64,000 nucleotides of DNA from Azohydromonas caseinilytica (GTDB taxonomy: Bacteria > Pseudomonadota > Gammaproteobacteria > Burkholderiales > Burkholderiaceae_C). How positions within the stretch are numbered: position 1 is the first letter of the stretch; the number at the start of each line of letters is the position of its first letter. The notes below the pieces were generated by a model. It was not told the DNA's origin. It saw only the letters and a program-made list of their open reading frames with translations, and searched no databases. The position numbers and the translations under genes were made by a program. The stretch covers positions 62,001-126,000 of the forward strand of contig NZ_JABBFW010000002.1 in NCBI RefSeq assembly GCF_012927045.1, given 5' to 3'. This document shows positions 37,127 through 47,300 of this stretch, one piece after another.

Positions 37127-38239
37127 TCAAACCCGGTGCGTGGGCCCGCTGGCGGTGGCGGCGAGCTGCTCCATCAGCCGCGCGCCGATGCGCTGCAGCG
37201 GCAGCACCTCGTGCGCGGCGCCGTGCGCGATGGCCTCGCGCGGCATGCCGAAGACGACGCAGCTGGCCTCGTCCTGGCAGATGTTGTAGGCGCCGGCGTC
37301 GCGCATGAGCTTCATGGCCTTGGCGCCATCGGCGCCCATGCCGGTGAGCATCACGCCGAAGGCGTTGGGGCCGGCCACGCGCGCGGCCGACTCGAACAGC
37401 ACTTCCACCGAGGGCTTGTGGCGGTTGACCGGCTCGCCGTCGCGCACGCGCGCGATGTAGTTGGCGCCGCTGCGCTCCACGCTCAGGTGCAGCCCGCCGG
37501 GGGCGAGGTAGGCGTGGCCGGGCAGCAGCCGCTCGCCGTCGGTGGCCTCGCGCACCGTGAGCCGGCACAGCGAGTTCAGCCGCGCGGCGTAGCTGCGCGT
37601 GAAGCCCGGGGGCATGTGCTGCGTGATCAGCACCGCCGGAGAGTCCGGCGGCAGGCTGGTGAGCACCTCGCGCGTGGCCTCGGTGCCGCCGGTGGAGGCG
37701 CCGATGAAGATCAGCTTCTCGGTGGACAGCCGGCCCAGGCCGCGCGGTGCGACGACGGGGGTGGTTGCAGCCGGGGTCGCGGCCCGCTGCGCTTCCGCGG
37801 TGGGCGCCGCGCAGGGCGGCTGCACGCGGCGCCAGATGCGCGAGCGCGCGGCGGCGCGGATCTTGTCGCAGATCTCGTCGGAGAGCTGGTGCAGGCCCTC
37901 GGCCACGCCCAGGCGCGGCTTGCTCACGAAGTCCACGGCGCCGAGCTCCAGCGCGCGCATCGTGGCCTCGGCGCCGCGCTCGGTCAGCGTGGACACCATC
38001 ACCACCGGCGTGGGGCGCAGCCGCATCAGCCGCGCCAGGAACTCCAGCCCGTCCATGCGCGGCATCTCGATGTCCAGCGTCACCACGTCGGGCGAGACCT
38101 CGCGGATGAGCTCGCGCGCGGCGAAGGGGTCGGCGGCAGTGCCCACGCACTGCATGTCGCTCTGGCGGTCGATGAGGGTCTTGAGCAGCGAGCGCACCAG
38201 CGCCGAGTCGTCCACCACCACCACACGGATTGCTGCCAT
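37127..38239 (-). CDS. cheB: Chemotaxis response regulator protein-glutamate methylesterase CheB
   Basis: A 370-residue two-domain protein. The receiver domain has the acidic pair DD at 10-11 and phosphoacceptor D56 ([11 protein letters not shown]); the C-terminal esterase has catalytic Ser in [10 protein letters not shown], His in QHMPPGFT and Asp in [10 protein letters not shown]. It removes methyl groups from chemoreceptors and deamidates glutamines. It follows cheD by 11 nt in a cheR-cheD-cheB operon. No cheA, cheW, cheY or receptor gene is in the window. Confidence 0.96.
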   Translation of the reverse strand: MAAIRVVVVDDSALVRSLLKTLIDRQSDMQCVGTAADPFAARELIREVSPDVVTLDIEMPRMDGLEFLARLMRLRPTPVVMVSTLTERGAEATMRALELGAVDFVSKPRLGVAEGLHQLSDEICDKIRAAARSRIWRRVQPPCAAPTAEAQRAATPAATTPVVAPRGLGRLSTEKLIFIGASTGGTEATREVLTSLPPDSPAVLITQHMPPGFTRSYAARLNSLCRLTVREATDGERLLPGHAYLAPGGLHLSVERSGANYIARVRDGEPVNRHKPSVEVLFESAARVAGPNAFGVMLTGMGADGAKAMKLMRDAGAYNICQDEASCVVFGMPREAIAHGAAHEVLPLQRIGARLMEQLAATASGPTHRV

Positions 38240-38250
38240 GTCGGTTCCAG

Positions 38251-38898
38251 TCAGAAAAGTTCGATCGAGCCGGCGTCGGAGGGCACGGCCTTGGCCGCGG
38301 CGCGCTCCTGCGCCAGCAGCTGTTCGCCCATGGCCGTGGGTGCCAGGCGCTTGACCTTGGCGCGGCCGCTGGCGGGCTCGAAGCACACCTTGCGCGGGTA
38401 CACGTCCAGCACGTCGGAACTCACGACGGGAATGCGCTCGGTCTTGAGGTAGTCCAGCACGAAGCGCGTGTTGCGCTCACCCACGTTGAGCGTGGTCATG
38501 CCCCCGAGCACGGCCCCGCCGCCGAAGACCTTGGCCTCCAGCGCCGAGCGCGAGGCGCCGCGCTTCATCAGCTCATTGATGAGCAGTTCCATGGCGTACA
38601 GGCCGTAGCGGCCACCGTCGCCGGCATCGGGCAGCATGAAGTGGTTCATGCCGCCGACGCGCCGGTCGCGGTCCCACAGGCACGCGGCGATGCACGAGCC
38701 CAGCGTGGTCATGATCAGGATGTTGTCCTGGTCGTGCACGAAGTACTCGCCCGGCAGCACCTTCACGGCCTCGCGGCGGAAGTGCGCGTCGTAGAAGAAG
38801 AAGGAGGCCTCGCCGGGCTTGCGGCGTTGCGAGCGCAACTCGTCCAGCCGAGCCGAGCTCTGCAGGCTGCCTGACATCGCAAGGGGGGACGCCGCCAT
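38251..38898 (-). CDS. cheD: Chemoreceptor glutamine deamidase CheD
   Basis: A 215-residue CheD that deamidates glutamines of chemoreceptors. The catalytic Cys is in [12 protein letters not shown] and the His in GGMNHFMLP; the [15 protein letters not shown] helix follows. ATG 38898 overlaps the cheR stop by one base (TGATG), which decides the start; a second ATG 21 nt further in is also possible. A C-terminal tail rich in charged residues follows the core. Confidence 0.93.
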   Translation of the reverse strand: MAASPLAMSGSLQSSARLDELRSQRRKPGEASFFFYDAHFRREAVKVLPGEYFVHDQDNILIMTTLGSCIAACLWDRDRRVGGMNHFMLPDAGDGGRYGLYAMELLINELMKRGASRSALEAKVFGGGAVLGGMTTLNVGERNTRFVLDYLKTERIPVVSSDVLDVYPRKVCFEPASGRAKVKRLAPTAMGEQLLAQERAAAKAVPSDAGSIELF

Positions 38899-39746
38899 CA
38901 CACGCGCTCGTAGATGGTCTTGCCGCGCAGCTTGAAGAGCGTGCGCGCGTCGCCGAAGTTCTCCGAGTGGCCCACGAACAGCAGCGCGCCGGGCTTCATG
39001 GCACGGTGCAGGCGCTGCAGCACCTGCATCTGGGTCGGGGCGTCGAAATAGATCATCACGTTGCGGCAGAACACCACGTCGAAGGGCTCGCCCAGCTCCC
39101 AGTGGGTGCTCATGAGGTTGAAGGGAAAGAAGTTCAGCAGCCGTGCCACTTCGGGCTTGACCTTCATGCGCCCGGCATTGGCGCCGGTGCCGCGCAGGAA
39201 GTGGCGCTTGAGGCGTTCGGGGCTGAGGCCGCGCGAGCCGGCGTCGTAGATGCCGCGCTGCGCGGTGGCCAGCACCTTGGTGTCGATGTCGCTGGCCAGG
39301 ATGCGCACGCCCTGCGGGTTCGGGGCGTACTCCAGCACCGTCATCGCCAGCGAGTAGGGCTCCTCGCCGGTGGAGGCGGCGCAGCACCAGATGCGCTGGA
39401 TGTGGCTGCCGCGGCGGCGCAGCTCCTCGGCCAGCGCGTGGAAGTGGTGCTCCTCGCGGAAGAAGGCGGTGAGGTTGGTGGTCAGGCAGTTGACGAACTC
39501 CTGCCACTCGGTGTCGGCCGCCGGGCCGCGCGCGCTCTCCAGCGCGTGCAGGTAGTCGGCGAAGCTGCGGTGCCCGGTCTCGCGCAGCCGGCGCGAGAGC
39601 CGGCTGTAGACCATGGCCTGCTTGCCCGCGTGCAGGCTGATGCCCGCTCGCTGGTAGATGAGCTGGCGCACGCGCTCGAAGTCGGCACTGCCGAAGGGGA
39701 ACTCGCCTTCGGGGGGCACGGCAACGGGAGGAGGGGAAAGGCTCAT
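38898..39746 (-). CDS. cheR: Chemotaxis protein methyltransferase CheR
   Basis: A 282-residue S-adenosylmethionine-dependent methyltransferase that methylates glutamates of chemoreceptors. The N-terminal helical domain is followed by TTNLTAFFREEHHF, the SAM-binding ASTGEEPYSLAM and FCRNVMIYFD. No C-terminal NWETF-binding tail or TPR is seen. It is the first gene of cheRDB and is preceded by a 187-bp gap; nothing else of the chemotaxis set is upstream. Confidence 0.96.
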   Translation of the reverse strand: MSLSPPPVAVPPEGEFPFGSADFERVRQLIYQRAGISLHAGKQAMVYSRLSRRLRETGHRSFADYLHALESARGPAADTEWQEFVNCLTTNLTAFFREEHHFHALAEELRRRGSHIQRIWCCAASTGEEPYSLAMTVLEYAPNPQGVRILASDIDTKVLATAQRGIYDAGSRGLSPERLKRHFLRGTGANAGRMKVKPEVARLLNFFPFNLMSTHWELGEPFDVVFCRNVMIYFDAPTQMQVLQRLHRAMKPGALLFVGHSENFGDARTLFKLRGKTIYERV

Positions 39747-39933
39747 GGCAGGGTGAAGGGCGATACCGATGGCCGCGCGCCGGTGCGCGGGGAAGCGGGC
39801 GGCGGCTCAGCCCTCGCCAGTCTGCACTCCCGGTGCGACTTCCAAGGGCCGAACAACGCTTACAAGGTGTCGCAATTCACGCCGCCAGGCCGTACGTGCC
39901 CTGAGCTGCGGCGGATGCCGGGCTGCCGAACCT

Positions 39934-40431
39934 TCAGTCCCTGAAGTTCTCGAAGCCCAGCGGCAGGTCGATGTCCTTGCGCAGCAGCGCGATGACGGCT
40001 TGCAGGTCGTCGCGCTTGGTGCCGCTCACGCGCACAGTGTCGCCCTGGATGGAGGCCTGGACTTTGATCTTGCTCTGCTTGATGAGCGATTGGATCTTCT
40101 TGCCCGTCTCGGCGTCGATGCCGGCCTTGAGCTTGACGAGCTGCTTGAGCTTGTCGCCGCCGATCTTCTCGGGCTTGGCGCTGTCGTCGAGGAAGCGCAC
40201 GTCCACGTTGCGCTTGGTGAGCTTGGCCAGCAGCACGTCCTTGACCTGGCCGAGCTGGAAATCGCTGTCGGCGTAGAGCGTGAGCTCCTTGTCCTTGCCC
40301 TTGTCGGCGAGCTCGACGCGCGCGTCGGAGCCCTTGAAGTCGAAGCGGGTGCCGATTTCCTTGTTGCTCTGGTCGACGGCGTTGCGCACCTCGACGAGTT
40401 CAGGCTGGAGGACGGTATCGAAACTGGGCAT
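39934..40431 (-). CDS. yajQ: YajQ family cyclic di-GMP-binding protein
   Basis: A 165-residue protein of the YajQ (DUF520) family with two ferredoxin-like domains. Typical parts are [27 protein letters not shown] and [10 protein letters not shown] at the C-terminus. Members from Xanthomonas and Pseudomonas bind cyclic di-GMP and act with a transcription regulator; binding here is assumed from the family. It is divergent from murB with a 39-bp gap. Confidence 0.93.
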   Translation of the reverse strand: MPSFDTVLQPELVEVRNAVDQSNKEIGTRFDFKGSDARVELADKGKDKELTLYADSDFQLGQVKDVLLAKLTKRNVDVRFLDDSAKPEKIGGDKLKQLVKLKAGIDAETGKKIQSLIKQSKIKVQASIQGDTVRVSGTKRDDLQAVIALLRKDIDLPLGFENFRD

Positions 40432-40470
40432 TTGGGAGGGGTAAAAGAGGGGATCGGCGAAAATTCTGCC

Positions 40471-41511
40471 ATGCAGCAATCCCTGTCCATCGAGCGCGGT
40501 CTGAGCCTGCGGCCCTACAACAGCTTCGGCCTGCCCGCGCAGGCGCGCCAGCTGGTGCGCATCCGCAGCGACGCCGACGTGCGCCGCGTGCTGGACCATC
40601 CCGAGCTCGGCCGCGCTCCGAAACTGGTGCTGGGCGGCGGCAGCAACACCGTGCTCACGCGCGACGTGGCGGCGCTGGTGCTCAAGGTCGAGGTGTCCGG
40701 CATCCGGCTGGTCGAGGAGCGCCCGGACGCCTGGATCATCGAGGCCGGCGCCGGCGAGAGCTGGCACGGCCTGGTGGAGTGGACGCTGGCGCACGGCTTC
40801 CCCGGCCTGGAGAACATGGCGCTGATTCCCGGCACCGTGGGCGCCTCGCCGGTGCAGAACATCGGCGCCTACGGGCTGGAGCTCAAGGACCGCTTCGAGT
40901 CGCTGGACGCGGTGGACCTGGTCACGGGGCGCAGCGTCACGCTCAGCGCCCACGCCTGCCGCTTCGGCTACCGCGACAGCGTCTTCAAGCAGGGCGGCTT
41001 CGCCGGCCTCGCGGGCAAGAGCCTCATCACGCGCGTGCGTTTCAGATTGCCGCGGCCCTGGCAGCCGGTGCTCGGCTACGTCGATCTGGAGAAGAAGATG
41101 GCCGAAACCGGTGTGCATGAGCCGGACGCCCGCCAGATCTTCGACTGGGTCTGCGCCATCCGCCGCGCCAAGTTGCCCGACCCGGCGGCCATCGGCAATG
41201 CCGGCAGCTTCTTCAAGAACCCGGTGGTCAGCGCCGAGCAGTGCCGCGACATCATCGGCCGCGACCCGCACATCGTGCACTACCCGCTGGCCGACGGCCG
41301 GGTCAAGCTGGCCGCGGGCTGGCTCATCGACGCCTGCGGCTGGAAGGGCAAGAGCATCGGGCGCGCGGGCGTGTACGAGAAGCAGGCGCTGGTGCTGGTC
41401 AACCGCGGCGGCGCCAGCGGCGCGGAGGTGCTGACGCTGGCGCGCGCCATCCAGGAAAGCGTCTACGGCCGCTTCGGCATCCGGCTCGAACCCGAGCCGG
41501 TGGTGGTGTAG
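40471..41511 (+). CDS. murB: UDP-N-acetylmuramate dehydrogenase
   Basis: A 346-residue FAD enzyme that reduces UDP-N-acetylenolpyruvoylglucosamine in peptidoglycan synthesis. FAD-binding features are GGGSNTVL and [17 protein letters not shown]; the catalytic serine lies in NAGSFFKNP and the catalytic Glu near the end in RLEPEPVV. It is the type I form like E. coli MurB. It starts at ATG 40471 close behind the divergent yajQ start, and is followed by a short hairpin repeat shared with the convergent hybrid kinase gene. Confidence 0.96.
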   Translation: MQQSLSIERGLSLRPYNSFGLPAQARQLVRIRSDADVRRVLDHPELGRAPKLVLGGGSNTVLTRDVAALVLKVEVSGIRLVEERPDAWIIEAGAGESWHGLVEWTLAHGFPGLENMALIPGTVGASPVQNIGAYGLELKDRFESLDAVDLVTGRSVTLSAHACRFGYRDSVFKQGGFAGLAGKSLITRVRFRLPRPWQPVLGYVDLEKKMAETGVHEPDARQIFDWVCAIRRAKLPDPAAIGNAGSFFKNPVVSAEQCRDIIGRDPHIVHYPLADGRVKLAAGWLIDACGWKGKSIGRAGVYEKQALVLVNRGGASGAEVLTLARAIQESVYGRFGIRLEPEPVVV

Positions 41512-41533
41512 CGGACGCCGTCCCACAAAACTT

Positions 41534-41576
41534 CCCGTTCGGGCTGAGCCCTTCGACAGGCTCAGGGCGAACGGGA
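41534..41576. repeat. REP-like palindrome between convergent murB and the hybrid kinase gene
   Basis: CCCGTTCGGGCTGAGCC-cttcgaca-GGCTCAGGGCGAACGGG folds to a long near-perfect hairpin with a few mismatches. It is of the GTTCGxxCTGAGCctgTCGAAG type widely dispersed in beta- and other proteobacteria, and shares the CTGAG and TCGA core with the repeats at 36888, 54904 and 56175. It may end transcription from both sides. Confidence 0.75.
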
Positions 41577-41584
41577 TCAGGAAA

Positions 41585-43888
<2,304 letters not shown>

Positions 43889-44075
43889 GGAATTGCCGCC
43901 CGCATCGGGCGCCGCAGGGCCAGAGGAAGGCGCCGCGCCTGCGACGGCGTGACTCCGGCCGGTGGAGGGAGACTGCAACTCGGGACTCTCAAGGCTCGGG
44001 ACTCCAGGCGCACGGCGCGCGTGCGCAACCAGCCGATTATGGCCGCCACCCGCAAGCGGCCCCGGCGACGCGCCT

Positions 44076-44336
44076 TCAGCCCGCTGCGGCACCCGGCGCG
44101 GCTGCGGGCTGGGCCTTGATCACGCCGTCGGCGACGAGCTTCTTGATCACCGTCTCCTGCATGCCGAAGGCGCGGATGAAGCCCTCCAGCGGCATGACCA
44201 CCTGCTGCGTCGGCGTGGTGGTGAACTCCTGCTTGCCGTTGGAGCCCGGCGCCGGGGTGACCGTGCCCAGCTCCAGCCGCACCAGCGGACCGGTGACGGT
44301 GATGTTGAGGACGGTGTCGGCGAAAGTCGTTTGCAT
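44076..44336 (-). CDS. Small protein downstream of the RTX protein gene, unknown function
   Basis: An 86-residue protein with no signal peptide or membrane segment. It has a beta-rich start (FADTVLNITVTGPLVRLELG), a conserved-looking QQVVMPLEGFIRAFG segment, a helix (QETVIKKLVADGVIKAQ) and an Ala/Gly/Pro tail. The layout is reminiscent of small DUF3467-like proteins, but I cannot assign it. It lies 42 nt after the giant RTX protein gene on the same strand, so co-transcription is likely; it may assist folding, secretion or control of that protein. Confidence 0.65.
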   Translation of the reverse strand: MQTTFADTVLNITVTGPLVRLELGTVTPAPGSNGKQEFTTTPTQQVVMPLEGFIRAFGMQETVIKKLVADGVIKAQPAAAPGAAAG

Positions 44337-44378
44337 GGGGAAAAGCTTCTTGGTCGTGGTGGTGGTTGGGGCCGGGCC

Positions 44379-47300
44379 TCAGGCGATCACGAGGAAGTCC
44401 GAGGCGCTCAGCGCGGGATGGCTGGTGGTGCCCAGCAGCGCGATCTGCCGGGCCGCGCCGGCGCCGGAGCCGTCCGCGTCGTAGTACAGCGCGCCGGTGG
44501 CGCCGTTGTAGATGACGCGGTCCAGCGCGTCGAGCGCCGCGCTGCCGTTGACGAAGGCACTCGCGCCCAGGGCCGTGCCGGCCAGCGTGCCGGTGATGCC
44601 CAGCGCGTAGAAGTCGTCGTCGAACACGATCTTGTCGCTGCCGGCCGTGAAGTCGGTGATCGTGTCCACGCCGTTGGCGGTCGCGGCGGTGTTGAAGACG
44701 AACTGGTCTGCGCCCGCGCCGCCGGTGAACACGTCGTTGCCGCCGGCGCCCGAGATGGTGTCGTTACCGGCGAAGCCCATGAAGGTGTTGACGTTGGCGT
44801 TGCCGGTGAGCACGTCGCCGCGCGTGTCATTGAGCATGAAGCGCAGGAAGTTGCCCCAGCCCGTGTCCTGCAGGAAGGTGAAGCGCTCGGTGGTGTAGGT
44901 GCTGCTGATCGAGGACAGCGGCAGGTAGACGCTCAGGCCGTTGGCGCCGGCGACGGTGCCGCTGGAGGACAGCACCGCGGCGTCCAGTGCCGCCACCACC
45001 TGCTGCGCGGCGCCGGCCACTGCCGTGCCCGGCAGGGTGGACACCACCTCGCGCATGAAGTCGCCCAGGTCGCGGTAGCCGGAGTCGCCGCCGTCGATGG
45101 CCGTGGCGCGCGTGGCCGCGGACACCAGCTGGCCGGCGATGCCGCTGCCGGCGTTGATGGCCGCGGTGCTGAAGGCGTCGATGGCCGTCTTCAGCGCGGC
45201 CAGGCTGCTGGTGCGCGTGGCCGAGAGCGTGACGTCGGGCTGGCCGGCGTAGTAAGCGCCGTAGGAGCTGACCATGGCGTTGGCCAGGTTGAACGCGGTG
45301 GAGGAGGGGTTGCTCGCCAGCGTGCCCAGGAAGTCCTGGTACTCCCAGCCGTCGCCGGGTTCGAGCTCCTGCGAGGCCACCAGCACGTCGGTGAGGCCGT
45401 TGACGTCCCAGGCCTGCTCGACCATGCCCTGCAGGCAGGCGTCGAAGCCCAGCAGGTCGAAGCGCGCCACGTTGGAGGCATCCACCGCCGCGCGGTACTC
45501 GGCCAGCGTGAGGTTGTCGCCGCCGCTGCTGTCGTCCCAGGCCGTGCCCGAGAGGCCGCCGCCGTGGTTCCACACGATCAGCCCGTAGTGGCTGGCGGGG
45601 TTGGCGGCCACGGCGTTGTTGATGAACTGCGTCAGCGTCGCGCCGTCGCCGGTGTTGCGCTCGCCCAGCGAGGTCAGCGTGGAGCCCAGCGTCGAGGTGT
45701 TGGTGTCGTAGCGGATCGAGCCCCAGCGCGTGTCGGTCCAGTTGCCGTTGCTGCTGTCGTAGCCGCCGGCGCGGTCCACCAGCACCACCACGTTGACGTT
45801 GGCCGGCAGGTTGACCGACTCCATTTCGTTGAGGTCAGCGATGCCGAAGCCTTCGAGGTTGTTGTCGGCCGCGACATAGACCAGCACCGTCCAGCTGTCG
45901 AGCTGGTTCGCGGCGGCGGTGCGGAAGTTGAACTGCGAGCTGGAAGTGAGGCCGGCGAAGCTGTTGCCGGCCAGGTCCTTCACCACGCCGGCGCCGAAGG
46001 TGACGCTGTAGTCGGTGTTGAGGGCCAGGTCCGCGCTGGGATTGAGGGTCAGGGTCGAGCCGTTGAAGCTGACCTGGCTGGTGTCGGTCACCGAGATCGC
46101 GCGCGTCACGCCGCCGCCGGTGAGGTAGATGGTGCCCGTGCCCGCGCGCACCGCCTCGCTGAACTCGATGCTGAGGTTGGACGACGCGGCCACGCCCGTG
46201 GCGTTGTCCGCGGGCGAGGTGGCCAGCAGCGTGGGTGCCGTGGTGTCGGTGCCCTGGGCCGTGAGCCGGACCTGGTAGCTGCCCGTGGCGGCCGAGAAGG
46301 CGCCCACGGAGAGGTAGAAGGTGCCGCTTTGCGTGGCCGTGAAGGTCACGAGCGCGTTCGTGCCGGTGCCGCCGTCGTCGTCGCTGGTGCCGGGCACGAA
46401 GGCGCCGCTGGCGTTGTACAGGCCCTGGATCAGCGGGTCCGCCAGGGTGCCGTTGCCGGTGGCCGAGCCCAGCGCCTCGATGCGGTAGGTGGTGCCGGCG
46501 CTGAGCGAGACGCGGAACCAGTCGGCGTCGCCGACCGTGTCGATGACGCTGCTGTGCGTGCCGCCGGGCGCGAGCACGGCGGTGGTGGTGACGTTGGCGG
46601 GCAGGTCGGTGGAGGCGGTGACGGCGTTGACCGCCACCGAGTAGCTGCCGGTGCCGTCGTTGGCGGCATGGACCGCGACGTAGTAGGTGCCGGTGGCCGT
46701 GGCGGTGAACAGCGTCTGCGCATCGGGCGTGCCGGCGCTGTTGTCGTTGCCGGTGCCCACGATGATGCGGCCGCTGGCGTCGTACAGGCCGCCGATCTCC
46801 GGGTCGGCCAGCGTGCCGGAGCCGCTGTCGGCGCCGCGCGCGGTGATGCGGTAGGTCTGGCCCGCGGTCAGCGCGACGCGGAACCAGTCCACGTCGCGCG
46901 CGAAGTCGATGCTGCCCGTGCGCGCCGTGCCCAGCGTCAGCGCCGCCGTGGTGGCGGTGCTGGCGGCCTCGGCATCCGTGACCGTCGGCGTCAGCGCCGT
47001 CAGCCGCAGTTCGTAGGCGCCGATCTGCGTGCCGAAGCCGCCGGCCGCCAGGTAGTAGGTGCCGCTGGCCGTGGGCGTGAAGGTCACGCGCGAGTTGGTG
47101 CCGATGCCGTAGTCGTCGTTGCTGGTGCCCGCGATCAGCGTGCCCGCGGCGTTGTAGATGCCGCGGAAGTAGGGGTCCATCAGCGGGCTGGCGGCGGTGG
47201 TGTCGGCATTGAGCTCGATGACGTAGCTCTGCCCGGCGGTGAGCGAGGCGCGCACCCAGTCCACGTCGTTGGCGGGCGTGATCAGGCTGCGCAGGCTGCC

